DNA of 64,000 nucleotides, from NCBI RefSeq assembly GCF_001625445.1, contig NZ_LWHG01000021.1:248001-312000 (forward strand), in the 5' to 3' direction. Each line of letters opens with the position of its first letter. Positions within the stretch are counted from its first letter, which is position 1. The notes beneath the pieces were generated by a model. That model was not told the origin of the DNA. It was given only the letters and a program-made list of their open reading frames with translations, and made no database searches. The translations under genes were made by a program, and so were the position numbers. Source of the DNA: Haladaptatus sp. R4. GTDB taxonomy: Archaea > Halobacteriota > Halobacteria > Halobacteriales > Haladaptataceae. Of this stretch, positions 23,270 through 32,729 are shown one piece after another.

Positions 23270-23857
23270 TTACCGGGACGGTGCCAACGATCCGATCTCC
23301 GCTTCGAACTGCGTTCCGTCCGGCAGGTCAGAAATCGGGAGCCACGCCGCTTCTTCGATGGCGTCCTCGGTCGTTCGAATCTCGCCGCCGACTCGCCGCG
23401 CGACGAATCCGGCCTGCAACACGGAGATGAGGACGGACTCGCCGTAATCGAATTGGAGCGTTTCGGTGAACAGCAGGCCGGTGATTTCGCACTCGATGCC
23501 CGTCTCCTCGCGGGTTTCGCGCCGAGCAGTTTCGGAATACGATTCATGGGATTCGTCCTGCTCGCGGTGTTCATCGCTCGCTCTCTTCGAGGTTCTTCGA
23601 ACCTCGCCTTTCCCCCCGGGTGGCTCCCACACGGACGAGTGGCCCGAATCCTGTACCAGCAACACCCGTCCGTCCGCTACCACGAAGCAGACCGAAACCC
23701 ACGGGAAGATGTCGTCCGGCGTCGTCGGGAAATCGTACTCCGGTACCGAGATTGGGTCGCGTACTCGATGCGGAACGTCCTCCCAGCGAGCCGTCAACGA
23801 CTCACGGTGTCGCTCCACCCGGTCGGCGAGGATCGACTGAACGGTTTCCGGTTTCAT
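23270..23857 (-). CDS. Nudix hydrolase with an insertion in the Nudix box
   Basis: A 195-aa protein. The start chosen is the ATG at 23855-23857 (MKPETVQSILADRVE); the upstream in-frame extension is unlike a protein start. The Nudix signature is split: PGGKGE, then about 20 extra charged residues (EVRRTSKRASDEHREQDESH), then the normal ESYSETARRETREETGI. The catalytic REXXEE residues remain. The extra stretch is encoded by DNA with a perfect hairpin at 23588-23606. Substrate unknown (nucleoside diphosphate derivative by family). It lies just upstream of the split oxidoreductase on the same strand. Confidence 0.85.
   Translation of the reverse strand: MKPETVQSILADRVERHRESLTARWEDVPHRVRDPISVPEYDFPTTPDDIFPWVSVCFVVADGRVLLVQDSGHSSVWEPPGGKGEVRRTSKRASDEHREQDESHESYSETARRETREETGIECEITGLLFTETLQFDYGESVLISVLQAGFVARRVGGEIRTTEDAIEEAAWLPISDLPDGTQFEAEIGSLAPSR
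23588..23606. repeat. Perfect hairpin inside the Nudix gene
   Basis: CGAGGTTC-ttc-GAACCTCG, an 8-bp stem in the segment encoding the extra residues of the Nudix box. It may be part of a small inserted palindrome. Confidence 0.6.
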
Positions 23858-23934
23858 ATCCGACAGTCGGCGAGCAGGGGCAAAAGGGACGGGGGATGAA
23901 CAGGGCTTAGTGGTCCCCCTTCCCACCTTCGGGC

Positions 23935-25128
23935 ATGGAGACGACGGACGCATTCATCGGACTGACGTGCGTGGACTGTGGCGAGACGTTCGACGCCGAA
24001 GTGGGGACACACCGCTGTCCCGACTGCGACGGCATCCTCGACCCGGAGTACGACTACGACGCCATCGACGTATCGCGCGAGGAGTTCGAATCCCGACCGT
24101 TCGAGACGATGTGGAAGTACGCGGAACTCCTGCCGTTCACCCGCGAATCGGCGGTGACGATGGACGAAGGTGCGACGCCCCTCGTCGAGTGCCCGAAACT
24201 CGCCGAAGAGATGGGCGTCGGACGCGTCCTGTTCAAGGACGAAGGACGCAACCCCACCGGGACGTTCAAGGACCGCGGCCAGACGATGGCCGTGACCGCG
24301 GCGGCCCAACACGGCGCGACGGACATCGCGCTCGCGTCGGCCGGAAACGCCGGACAGGCGGCGGCCGCCTACGCCGCCCGTGCCGACCTCGAATCGCACG
24401 TCTTCCTCCCGACGCGCGCCGGGTTCACGAACAAGGCGATGGTCAACGTCCACGGCGGGGACATGACCGTCGTCGAAGGGAGAATCGGCGACGCGGGCGC
24501 GGCCGACGCCGACGCGATGGAGGAAGAAGACGACTGGTACTCGGTGAAGACGTTCGTCACGCCCTACCGCCACGAGGGGAAGAAGACGATGTTCTACGAA
24601 ATCGCCGAGCAGATGGACTGGGACGTCCCCGACGCCATCGTCTACCCGACCGGCGGCGGGGTCGGCCTCGTCGGCATGCACAAGGCCGCAAAGGAGTTCC
24701 GCGATTTGGGACTCACCGACGACCTTCCGGCGATGTACGCCGCGCAAGCGACGGGGTGTGCGCCGATCGTCAAGGCATGGGAAGAGGGCGAGGACGTCCA
24801 CGAAGCGTGGGAGACGCCGGACACCATCTGCGGCGGTATCGAAATTCCCGACCCCGGCGCGAGTCCGATGATCCTCGACGCGCTCCGCGAGAGCGACGGC
24901 GGCGCGGTGGCGACCAGCGACCAGGACATCCTCGATTCGGCGGTCGCAATCGCACAGAAGGAAGGACTGGAGATGGGTGCGACCTGCGCCGCCGCCGCGA
25001 GCGGCGCGTGGGAACTCGCCCAACGAGGGGAGTTCGACGAAGACGACACCGTCGTCATCCTCAACACCGGCGAGGGCAACAAGGACGACGACGTGCTCCG
25101 CAGCCACCTGATGGGAATGGGCGTCTAA
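23935..25128 (+). CDS. thrC: Threonine synthase
   Basis: A 397-aa PLP enzyme. It begins with a zinc-ribbon-like segment (TCVDCGETFDAEVGTHRCPDCDG) seen in many archaeal ThrC proteins. The PLP Lys lies in NPTGTFKDRGQTMAV; the phosphate-binding loop is YPTGGGVGL. Substrate is O-phosphohomoserine, product threonine. The C-terminal serine-like cofactor contact is in VVILNTGEGNKDD. Normal length. A small membrane-protein gene follows 12 nt later. Confidence 0.92.
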   Translation: METTDAFIGLTCVDCGETFDAEVGTHRCPDCDGILDPEYDYDAIDVSREEFESRPFETMWKYAELLPFTRESAVTMDEGATPLVECPKLAEEMGVGRVLFKDEGRNPTGTFKDRGQTMAVTAAAQHGATDIALASAGNAGQAAAAYAARADLESHVFLPTRAGFTNKAMVNVHGGDMTVVEGRIGDAGAADADAMEEEDDWYSVKTFVTPYRHEGKKTMFYEIAEQMDWDVPDAIVYPTGGGVGLVGMHKAAKEFRDLGLTDDLPAMYAAQATGCAPIVKAWEEGEDVHEAWETPDTICGGIEIPDPGASPMILDALRESDGGAVATSDQDILDSAVAIAQKEGLEMGATCAAAASGAWELAQRGEFDEDDTVVILNTGEGNKDDDVLRSHLMGMGV

Positions 25129-25140
25129 GGGGGAGAACGC

Positions 25141-25326
25141 ATGGTTTCCCCTGCTGGCAGAACCGCACTCATCTCCGGAGCCATCGGGTTCATCGCGGTG
25201 TTTCTCGTCGCGCTCTTCGCGCTCGGGTACAACCCCCAGCAATCCGTCGTTGCTTCCATCTCACCCGCAATCGGGGCGGCCATCGGCATCTACATCGCCA
25301 ACCGATTCATCATCGGACGGAACTGA
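25141..25326 (+). CDS. Small membrane protein, 61 aa
   Basis: Two hydrophobic segments (LISGAIGFIAVFLVALFAL and VASISPAIGAAIGIYIANRF), and a short basic C-terminus (IIGRN). No family recognised. It starts 12 nt after thrC, so probably co-transcribed, although there is no known link to threonine synthesis. Confidence 0.7.
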   Translation: MVSPAGRTALISGAIGFIAVFLVALFALGYNPQQSVVASISPAIGAAIGIYIANRFIIGRN

Positions 25327-25395
25327 ACGACGGGAGACGACCGGGCTACTTTTTCGCGTAGGTTTATATCGAAAGCCGGGGCCAATGCGGTTCGA

Positions 25396-25692
25396 ATGGG
25401 CGACTACGTAACGGTTCGGGAGGAAACGAGCAGGGAGGGGCCGTTCATCACCCACATTCGGGTTCGAAAGACGAACGACTCCAAATATCCATGTGGTTGG
25501 GACTACGCGCTTCATTTCGGTACGGTAGAAGGAACTACATTGGTTCGCTACGATAATGCACACGAACGGACGAAAGGCCATGAGCGCCACTCCTGCGACG
25601 GGATAACGCGAATCGAGTTTCCGGGAATGTACGCCTTGGTAGAACGGTTCGAACGTGACGTTGCAAGAATACAAACGGAGGATGAACGATGA
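25396..25692 (+). CDS. TumE-type toxin (DUF6516 family)
   Basis: A 98-aa protein (MGDYVTVREETSREGPFI; VRYDNAHERTKGHERHSCDG) resembling the DUF6516/TumE toxin family, whose members pair with an HTH antitoxin. The toxic activity of this copy is inferred. It overlaps the downstream HTH gene by 4 nt (ATGA), the usual toxin-antitoxin arrangement. Moderately lower GC than flanking genes suggests acquisition. Confidence 0.7.
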   Translation: MGDYVTVREETSREGPFITHIRVRKTNDSKYPCGWDYALHFGTVEGTTLVRYDNAHERTKGHERHSCDGITRIEFPGMYALVERFERDVARIQTEDER

Positions 25693-26093
25693 CTGAATCG
25701 AAGACATTGTACGTTCGTGTTGGTGCGGCCGAACAACTGTTCGAAGAGACCAAAGACGCCATCGAAACGCTTGAACGCGGTGAGCCCGTGGCGAAGCCAT
25801 ACGTCCTCCATTTGGAAGACGAATCCGACCTCGGTTGGCTCGTGAGTGGTCCGACCCTCGAACTCATGCGAACGATTTCGAGAGACGAACCGAAGAACGT
25901 TCGAGAACTGGCCAACACCCTCGGCCGGAAGTACGAGTCCGTCCGGAATGACATCGCCGAACTCGAAACACTACGTGTCGTCGAATGTGACGACGTTGAC
26001 GGCGAACAGCGTCCACACGTTCGATTCGATTCTATCGAGATAGACATCCCCGTCTCACCGGACGCGCAAAACAGCAGTTCGGTCGTCGTTTGA
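25689..26093 (+). CDS. HTH antitoxin (TumA-like partner)
   Basis: A 134-aa protein with a winged helix at residues about 55-95 (MRTISRDEPKNVRELANTLGRKYESVRNDIAELETLRVVE). The N-terminus (TLYVRVGAAEQLFEETKDAIETLERGE) matches the haloarchaeal antitoxin partners of DUF6516 toxins. Expected roles: neutralise the toxin and repress the operon. Confidence 0.72.
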   Translation: MTESKTLYVRVGAAEQLFEETKDAIETLERGEPVAKPYVLHLEDESDLGWLVSGPTLELMRTISRDEPKNVRELANTLGRKYESVRNDIAELETLRVVECDDVDGEQRPHVRFDSIEIDIPVSPDAQNSSSVVV

Positions 26094-26178
26094 TTTCGTT
26101 GCGGCGACCGCAGCAATTGCTATGAAGACGTAGAAATCCCTTGCCGTTCCAACGATATCAAAAAAGAGTCCGTCCGCG

Positions 26179-27327
26179 TTACAGCAGGTCTTCGTCGGCC
26201 AACCGTTCGACCGCTTCCTCGATTCGCTCCAGGTTCGCCGCATACGAGACTCGCGCGTAGCCGGGCGCGCCGAAGGCGCTTCCCGGAACCGTTGCGACGT
26301 GGGCCTGCTCCAGCGCGTCCTCACACCACTGCTGGTCGTCGTCGGCGACTGGAATCATCATGTAGAACGCCCCGTCCGGCGTTCGAACGTCCACGTCGTG
26401 CTGTTTCAGCAGGGCGACGAGTCGGTCGCGGCGCTCGTGGAACGCCTCGACCATCTCGCTCACGTCGTCCTCGGTGTTCGCCAGCGCTTCGACGCCCGCA
26501 CGCTGGACGAAGTTCGTCGCGGAAGAGACCGAATGCGAGTGGAGTTTGGCCGCCTGCGAGACGAGTCCCTCCGGCGCGGCGAGGTAGCCGAGCCGCCAAC
26601 CGGTCATCGAGTAAGCCTTCGAGAAGCCGTTGACCGTTATCGTGCGCTCGAACATCCCGTCGAGGGTGCCGAGGCTGGTACACTCCGCGCCGTATGTGAT
26701 TTGCTCGTAAATCTCGTCGCTGATGACGGTGATATCGTGCTCGACGGCCAAGTCCCGGACGCCTTCGAGTGCCTTGTCCGAGTACACCGCGCCGGTCGGG
26801 TTCGACGGCGAGTTGACGATCAATAGCTCGGTATCGTCCGAGACGGCCTCGGAGAGGTCGTCGAGGGCGGGTTCGAGTTTGAAGTCGTGCGGTGCGAGGT
26901 CCACGCGGTTCAGGTCGCCGCCCGCGAGTTTCACCATCGCCTCGTAGGACACCCACGCCGGGTCGAGGAGGACGACTTCGTCGCCGTCGTCGACGACGGT
27001 CTGCACCGTCTCGTAGAGCGCCTGCTTCGCGCCGGGCGTGACGATGACGTTGTCCGCCTCGTACGGGAGACCGTCCGCTTGTAGCTTCTCCGCGATGGCC
27101 TCGCGGAGTTCGGGGACGCCGTTGGACGGCGGATAGCCGGTGTGGCCCTCCTCCATCGCGGTTTCGCACGCTTGTACGATGTTCGTCGGCGTCGGGAAGT
27201 CGGGTTCACCGACGCTCAGGTCGATGACGTCCGCACCATCCGCTTTCAGTTCCGTCGCGAGGCTGCTGATCGCGAGCGTTGCGCTCGGTTCGACACGTCC
27301 GATTCGTTCCGAAAATTCCATCGTCAT
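26179..27327 (-). CDS. PLP-dependent aminotransferase, class I (AspC-like)
   Basis: A 382-aa fold-type I enzyme: substrate loop SVGEPDFPTP, NSPSNPTGAVYS, SDEIYEQITYG, and PLP Lys in NGFSKAYSMTGWRLGYL. The late Arg is in PGSAFGAPGYARVSYA. Archaeal AspC-like family; aspartate or aromatic amino acids as donors are possible. The start overlaps the ribH stop by 4 nt, so the two genes form an operon. Confidence 0.88.
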   Translation of the reverse strand: MTMEFSERIGRVEPSATLAISSLATELKADGADVIDLSVGEPDFPTPTNIVQACETAMEEGHTGYPPSNGVPELREAIAEKLQADGLPYEADNVIVTPGAKQALYETVQTVVDDGDEVVLLDPAWVSYEAMVKLAGGDLNRVDLAPHDFKLEPALDDLSEAVSDDTELLIVNSPSNPTGAVYSDKALEGVRDLAVEHDITVISDEIYEQITYGAECTSLGTLDGMFERTITVNGFSKAYSMTGWRLGYLAAPEGLVSQAAKLHSHSVSSATNFVQRAGVEALANTEDDVSEMVEAFHERRDRLVALLKQHDVDVRTPDGAFYMMIPVADDDQQWCEDALEQAHVATVPGSAFGAPGYARVSYAANLERIEEAVERLADEDLL

Positions 27328-27728
27328 TGTAGTTCTTCCACCAAATCGAGTGCACCTTCGACCGCTCGTGCACCGTAGTCGGTACGCTCGCGTGCTTCCG
27401 CCGCCGACATGCCCGGTCCGGTGATTCCGAGGGCGACCGGCGTATCCCGGTCCAAGCTCACGTCGGTGAGCTTCTGTGTCGTTGCGGTCGTGATGACGTG
27501 ATCGTGGTCGGTGTCGCCGGTGATGACGGCACCGAGCACCGCGACCCCGTCGATGTCGTCCCGTCGCGCGAGTCGGTCCGCCGCGAGGGGCGAATCGTAC
27601 GCACCGGGAACGTGTAGCGTTTCGACGATTTCCGCACCTCGCTCGGCGGCAGCCTCACGCGCCGACGCCTCCATCTGCTCCGTTATCGGCGCGTTGAACT
27701 CCGCGACGACGAGTCCGAGCGTTACCAT
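27324..27728 (-). CDS. ribH: 6,7-dimethyl-8-ribityllumazine synthase
   Basis: A 134-aa protein. Start chosen at the ATG 27726-27728 (MVTLGLVVAEFNAPITEQME), where family homology begins; the frame extends upstream without homology. Motifs: HVPGAYDSPLAADRLA, VAVLGAVITGDTDHDHV (catalytic His) and LGITGPGMSAAEARERTD. It condenses a ribityl-uracil with dihydroxybutanone phosphate in riboflavin synthesis. Slightly short, as in other archaea. Overlaps the aminotransferase gene. Confidence 0.93.
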   Translation of the reverse strand: MVTLGLVVAEFNAPITEQMEASAREAAAERGAEIVETLHVPGAYDSPLAADRLARRDDIDGVAVLGAVITGDTDHDHVITTATTQKLTDVSLDRDTPVALGITGPGMSAAEARERTDYGARAVEGALDLVEELQ

Positions 27729-27809
27729 GTGTGGCGGGAGGCCACCCCGGCTAAAAGAACTACCGCTCTCCGCAAGGCTTGTATCCCCGCTCTGTCTTGA
27801 GGCAAAACA

Positions 27810-29564
27810 ATGAGTTCGAGCGAACACCCGCTGACCGGGTGGACGGCCCGAAATCGGGGTTTCGCTTTCATCTGTGCCATCACGGTGCTAGCACTAGCGC
27901 TCCGGCTTGTCGGTCTCGGCACCCGGTTCGCCCACTGGGACGAAGCCCGCGTCGGCTACTGGATACTCCGCTATCAGGAGACCGGCGTCTGGAATTACTA
28001 TCCGCCGATTCACGGACCCTTTTTCCCGCAGGTAAACAGCATTCTGTTCGAACTGTTCGGCGCGAGCGACTTCGTGGCGCGACTGCCGGTGGCACTCGTC
28101 ACCGGATTGGTGCCGCTGGCCGCGTGGCTCTACCGCGACCACCTCAGCGATTCCGAGATGGTGGCGTTCGCTTTCTTCCTCGCCGTGAATCCCGTCGTCC
28201 TCTACTATTCGCGATTCATGCGGTACGACGTGTTGCTCGCGGCGTTCATGGTGTTCGCGCTCGGTTTCTACCTCCGCGCACAGGCGACCGGGAAGGCACG
28301 GTACCTCTACGCCGGAACCGCGGCGTTGGCGCTCGGCTTCACGACGAAGGAAAACGCCATTCTGTACGTCCTCGCGTGGCTCGGAGCGCTCGTCCTGCTG
28401 TTCGACCATCGACTGCTCCTCTCCCGGAATCACGACCGGGAATGGACCGAGACGTTCGTCGACACGACCAAAGAAACCGGTCGGGGGCTCCTTCGATTCG
28501 CTCCGTACATCTTCGTTGCACTGGTGGAGTTCTTCGTCATCATCGTCTACTTCTACGCTCCCCGGGCGAACGGAACCAGTGGGCCGGGGTTGTGGAAGGC
28601 GTTCGGACAGCCGTCGATGTTCGGTGCGGTCGTCGCGGAGGCGACGGTCGGGACGTGGGACAAGTTCACCGGACAGTGGGTGACGAGTCAGGGTCACGCC
28701 TATCTTCCCTTCCTTCGGCATTTCATCACGGTACTCGAACAGGGTGCGATCGTGGTCGTCCTCCTCTCCGTCGTCGGCTTCCTCGCGGCGCGATACGTGG
28801 ATGACCGCCCGCGCGACCTCGTCTCGTTCGCGTTCTACTGGGGCGTGGTGAGCATCCTCGGCTACCCGCTCGTGACCGACATCCAGGCGGGGTGGGTGAC
28901 GGTGCACGCCATCGTTCCGCTCATGATTCCCGCGGCAGTCGGCGCGGGAATCATCTATCGCTGGGGACGGGAGGCGTACGAGGACGACGACCGGGTCGGA
29001 ACGACCGCGACGATCGTCATATCCCTCGTTCTCGTCGTGCTGATCCTCTTTCCGGCGACGACCGTCGTCTACATGCACCCCCAAGACCCCGACACGCCGA
29101 GCGTGTTCGGCGGGCAGCGGCACAACGACATCGTCCAGTGGGGCCAACCCGCCGCCGGTATCAAATCGACGATGGAGAAGGTACAGCAGGTGTCGAAGGC
29201 GAACGAGGGAGGGACAGACGTACTGTACTACGGCTACGTGGACGATCAGAGTAACTACGTGTTCTACGTTCCGGACGAGAGCAGCAACGACGGCCCACCA
29301 CCGGCCGCGAGCGGTTGGTACAACCGCCTCCCGCTCCCGTGGTACACCGAGATGGCGAACGCGAGCGTCGGCAGCACGCTGGACAACGAGAGCCTGAAGA
29401 CCCGACAGCCGCCGGTCGTCATCACCCGAACCTCACGCGAAGGGGACGTGGCGAAGTATCTCGACGGCTATCGTGCGTATCGACACGATCTGACGCTCTG
29501 GGGTGCTCCGACGACTATTTACATCAAAAAGAGCGCACTTCGAAAGGCGAACCAAGCGGAATAG
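27810..29564 (+). CDS. agl23: Flippase activity-associated protein Agl23 (TIGR03663 family)
   Basis: A 584-aa multi-pass membrane protein of glycosyltransferase-39 type. The N-terminal first loop has FAHWDEARVGYWILRY (Asp-Glu catalytic pair), then WNYYPPIHGPFFPQVNS. About ten hydrophobic segments follow, then a soluble C-terminal domain. The family is named for its association with flippases of archaeal N-glycosylation. A role in lipid-linked glycan handling for surface glycoproteins is inferred; archaeosortase A, another surface-protein enzyme, is in this window. Confidence 0.87.
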   Translation: MSSSEHPLTGWTARNRGFAFICAITVLALALRLVGLGTRFAHWDEARVGYWILRYQETGVWNYYPPIHGPFFPQVNSILFELFGASDFVARLPVALVTGLVPLAAWLYRDHLSDSEMVAFAFFLAVNPVVLYYSRFMRYDVLLAAFMVFALGFYLRAQATGKARYLYAGTAALALGFTTKENAILYVLAWLGALVLLFDHRLLLSRNHDREWTETFVDTTKETGRGLLRFAPYIFVALVEFFVIIVYFYAPRANGTSGPGLWKAFGQPSMFGAVVAEATVGTWDKFTGQWVTSQGHAYLPFLRHFITVLEQGAIVVVLLSVVGFLAARYVDDRPRDLVSFAFYWGVVSILGYPLVTDIQAGWVTVHAIVPLMIPAAVGAGIIYRWGREAYEDDDRVGTTATIVISLVLVVLILFPATTVVYMHPQDPDTPSVFGGQRHNDIVQWGQPAAGIKSTMEKVQQVSKANEGGTDVLYYGYVDDQSNYVFYVPDESSNDGPPPAASGWYNRLPLPWYTEMANASVGSTLDNESLKTRQPPVVITRTSREGDVAKYLDGYRAYRHDLTLWGAPTTIYIKKSALRKANQAE

Positions 29565-29647
29565 CCCGATATTCGTTACACGTTCGTGCGTATTTCTCGT
29601 CCAAGTTGGCAAATCTTATGCACCCACAGGGATAGCTTTCGGGCAAC

Positions 29648-30817
29648 ATGGTTACGGCATCACCGCTTACCCTCGGCGTCGTCGGTGGCGGCCAACTCGG
29701 CCGGATGATCGCGGAAGCGGCATCCCCGCTCGGCGTCGAACTGATCGTCCTCGACCCGACACCCGACTGCCCGGCGTCACTCGTCGCCCGCGACCAAATC
29801 GTCGGCGACTTCGACGACGAGGACGCGATTCGAGAACTCGCGAAGCGAAGCGACGCGCTGACGTTCGAAATCGAACTCGCCGACCCCGACGTGCTCGAAG
29901 CCGTGGGAGAGGAGTTCGACGTCCCGGTTCATCCGGACCCGGCGACGCTCCGCACCATTCAGGACAAACTCGTCCAGAAACGCGCGCTGCAGGACAGGGG
30001 CATCCCGGTCCCGGACTTCCGCCAAGTCGATTCCCGCGAGGACCTGCTCGAAGCGGGCGAGGAGTTCGGCTATCCGATGATGTTGAAGGCCCGCCGCGGC
30101 GGCTACGACGGGCGTGGCAACGTCCCCGTCGAGGACGAGGACGACGTGGACAACGCCATGTCCCAAGTCTCGGGCGAACTGATGGTCGAGGAATTCGTCC
30201 CCTTCGAGCGCGAACTCTCCGTTATCGCCGTGAAGGGCGACGACGAGGTGGCGACGTTCCCCGTCGGGGAGAACGTCCACGAGGACGAGATCCTGCGACA
30301 GACCGTCGTCCCCGCACGAACGTCCGACGAGGTTCGGGAACGCGCGGAGGAAGTCGCGCGGGAAGTGCTCTCGGCGCTCTCGGGGAGAGGCACGTACGGA
30401 ATCGAGTTGTTCGAGAGGGAAGATGGGGAAATTTCGGTCAACGAAATCGCCCCGCGACCACACAACTCCGGACACTACACCATCGAAGGCGCGCTCACCT
30501 CGCAGTTCGAACAGCACGCCCGCGGCGTGCTGGGGTACCCGCTCGGGGCGACGACGCTCCGCGGTTCCATCGTGATGTCGAACATTTTGGGCGACGTGGA
30601 CGAACCGGAACCCGCCGACCTCTCGGGCGTCGAGGGCGTGCTCTCGACCCCCGGCGCGTCGTTCCACTGGTACGGCAAGCACAACGTGCGGCCGCTCCGG
30701 AAGATGGGCCACGTCACGCTCGTCGGCGACGACGACCCGACGACGGTCGATGAATCGACACTCACCGACCTGCACGGTGACGCAAAAGACCTCACCGACT
30801 CACTCACATTCCGATGA
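29648..30817 (+). CDS. purK: 5-(carboxyamino)imidazole ribonucleotide synthase
   Basis: A 389-aa ATP-grasp enzyme: N-terminal LGVVGGGQLGRMIAEAASPLG, ATP-grasp KARRGGYDGRGN and VNEIAPRPHNSGHYT. It carboxylates AIR with bicarbonate and ATP. Overlaps purE by 4 nt. Normal length. Confidence 0.95.
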   Translation: MVTASPLTLGVVGGGQLGRMIAEAASPLGVELIVLDPTPDCPASLVARDQIVGDFDDEDAIRELAKRSDALTFEIELADPDVLEAVGEEFDVPVHPDPATLRTIQDKLVQKRALQDRGIPVPDFRQVDSREDLLEAGEEFGYPMMLKARRGGYDGRGNVPVEDEDDVDNAMSQVSGELMVEEFVPFERELSVIAVKGDDEVATFPVGENVHEDEILRQTVVPARTSDEVRERAEEVAREVLSALSGRGTYGIELFEREDGEISVNEIAPRPHNSGHYTIEGALTSQFEQHARGVLGYPLGATTLRGSIVMSNILGDVDEPEPADLSGVEGVLSTPGASFHWYGKHNVRPLRKMGHVTLVGDDDPTTVDESTLTDLHGDAKDLTDSLTFR

Positions 30818-31434
30818 CCACCGCAGAATCAGTCACGAGCCTCATCGAACAGTTCGAAGCCGAAGCGAACCGCGACCGACCGACGGAGGAAACCCCCGAA
30901 ATCGGCATCGTCATGGGAAGCGACTCCGACCTGGACGTGATGTCGGGGGCGTACGACGCGCTCACGGAACTCGGCTTCGAGGAAGTGACCGACGACGAGA
31001 ACCCGCCGGACGCTCGATTCACGTTCGAAACGTACGTCGTCTCGGCCCACCGCACGCCGGAGTTGATGTACAGTTACGCGAAGACGGCCGAAGCGCGTGG
31101 GTTGGACGTCATCATCGCCGGGGCGGGCGGAAAGTCGGCCGACCTCCCGAACATGACGGCGTCGCTCGCGTACCCGATTCCCGTCGTCGGGGTTCCCGTC
31201 CAGGAAAAGTCGGTGTCGTCGGTCATCGGGATGCCGACTGGCGCGCCCATCGTCGCGGTGGACGCCGGTAAGTCGTTCAACGCCGCGCTCTCGGCGGCAC
31301 AGATGCTCGCCCGAGAACATGACGAGTTACGGAAAAGACTGGTCACGTACCACGACGAGTTACAGACCGACGTCGGGAACGTCTCCCGTCGCCTCCACGA
31401 AGAAGGAACGGATTCGTTCCGTAACGAACAATAA
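30814..31434 (+). CDS. purE: 5-(carboxyamino)imidazole ribonucleotide mutase
   Basis: A 206-aa protein with GIVMGSDSDLDVMSGAYDAL, VVSAHRTPELMYSYA, IAGAGGKSADLPNMTASL and VGVPVQEKSVSSVIGMPTGAP: the PurE phosphate- and substrate-binding set. Both ends are extended relative to bacterial PurE, as in other haloarchaea. It follows PurK in de novo purine synthesis. Confidence 0.95.
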   Translation: MTTAESVTSLIEQFEAEANRDRPTEETPEIGIVMGSDSDLDVMSGAYDALTELGFEEVTDDENPPDARFTFETYVVSAHRTPELMYSYAKTAEARGLDVIIAGAGGKSADLPNMTASLAYPIPVVGVPVQEKSVSSVIGMPTGAPIVAVDAGKSFNAALSAAQMLAREHDELRKRLVTYHDELQTDVGNVSRRLHEEGTDSFRNEQ

Positions 31435-31620
31435 TATATAATTTTATATACTAGTATCCCCATTGGTACAGTTCAATTCTCTAGAGGAACGGGGCGTTAT
31501 CGAAGAGAAAGCGTTAGTTGCCCGAATACCGGCGGGAGAGGGGTTTCAGGCCCAGAATCCCAAGAATCAACGCTTATAGGTGTGCGCTCACAAATTACCA
31601 CTTGCTAGGAGAAATCGGTA
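31435..31620 (+). promoter_or_regulatory. Promoter region of the nuo operon
   Basis: AT-rich (taatatataattttatata near 31432-31451), with a possible TATA box (GCTTATAGG near 31572) some 45 nt before nuoA. No gene fits here. Start-point assignment is tentative. Confidence 0.45.
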
Positions 31621-32028
31621 ATGAATCCATGGGTAGCCATCGGCGCGTTGGCGCTGGTGGGGATTGCGATACCATCTAGTATGATGATGATATCGAGTCT
31701 CCTCAGACCAACAGTGCCCGAACAGGGAAAATCCGCCACCTACGAGAGCGGTGAAATTCCAACCGGGACGACGCGCATTCGGTTCAACATTCAATACTAT
31801 ATGGTTGCGCTGTTGTTCGTCGTCTTCGACATCGAGACGGTCCTCATCTTCCCTTGGACCGTCATCTATCGCAACGCTATCGACAGCGGCGTCGGCCTTG
31901 CGACGGTGCTCGTCCCGATGTTGGCATTCATCGCGGTTCTCGTCGTCGGCCTCGCGTGGGCTTGGCGTAACGGTGCGGTGCGGTGGGTTCGTAGCCCCCG
32001 CGGAACGAGACAGGGTATGGAACAATGA
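31621..32028 (+). CDS. nuoA: NADH-quinone oxidoreductase-like complex, subunit A
   Basis: A 135-aa membrane protein with three hydrophobic segments and the NuoA signature YESGEIPTG and RFNIQYYMVALLFVVFDIETVLIFPW. It is the first gene of the haloarchaeal nuo operon and overlaps nuoB by 4 nt. In haloarchaea this complex probably accepts electrons from ferredoxin or another carrier instead of NADH because NuoEFG are missing. Confidence 0.94.
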   Translation: MNPWVAIGALALVGIAIPSSMMMISSLLRPTVPEQGKSATYESGEIPTGTTRIRFNIQYYMVALLFVVFDIETVLIFPWTVIYRNAIDSGVGLATVLVPMLAFIAVLVVGLAWAWRNGAVRWVRSPRGTRQGMEQ

Positions 32029-32729
32029 GTAACGAACCACGGGAGTACATTCAGGATAGTACAGCACCCCAGACGAAGACCCAAGACGCTCGGATGGGCA
32101 CGGGGGTCGATGACCGTTTCAACTCGAAGCTTCGGGAGGCGTTCGGCGCGTCACCATTCATTCTCACGAAGTTCGACAAGTTCATGAACTGGGTTCGGGG
32201 GTCGTCCATGTTCATGCTGCAGTTCGGCATCGCCTGCTGTAGCATCGAGATGATGCACACCTACGCCGTGAAACACGACTTGGACCGATTCGGTTCCGGC
32301 GTCCCGCGTGCATCGCCGCGACAGGCCGACGTGATGATCGTTCCCGGGACCATCGTCTCGAAGTTCGCGCCGCGGATGAAGCGCGTCTACGACCAGATGC
32401 CCGAACCGAAGTTCGTCGTGAACATGGGGTCGTGCTCGATCAGTGGCGGCCCGTTTCAGGAGGGCTACAACGTCATCAAGGGGGCGGAGGAGGTCATTCC
32501 GGTCGACATCCACGTCCCCGGATGCCCGCCGCGCCCGGAAGCGCTCGTCTACGGTGTCGTGAAGCTCCAGGAGAGCATCGCGCACGGTGAATCGAACCCG
32601 GTGACTGTCAAGCCGTACGAACTGGAACAGTTCGGCGACTTGGAGCGCGACGAGTTGGTACAGTCGCTCGCGGACGAAATCGACGAGGACTCGCTCGTCA
32701 TGCGCTACAACTGGGCTGATTCGCCATGA
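32025..32729 (+). CDS. nuoB: Complex I subunit B (N2 cluster)
   Basis: A 234-aa protein with the [4Fe-4S] N2 ligands Cys71-Cys72 in [10 protein letters not shown], a Cys in [11 protein letters not shown] and a Cys in [11 protein letters not shown]2 is the last iron-sulfur centre before quinone. Longer than bacterial NuoB owing to an N-terminal extension. It overlaps nuoA and nuoCD by 4 nt. Confidence 0.96.
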   Translation: MSNEPREYIQDSTAPQTKTQDARMGTGVDDRFNSKLREAFGASPFILTKFDKFMNWVRGSSMFMLQFGIACCSIEMMHTYAVKHDLDRFGSGVPRASPRQADVMIVPGTIVSKFAPRMKRVYDQMPEPKFVVNMGSCSISGGPFQEGYNVIKGAEEVIPVDIHVPGCPPRPEALVYGVVKLQESIAHGESNPVTVKPYELEQFGDLERDELVQSLADEIDEDSLVMRYNWADSP

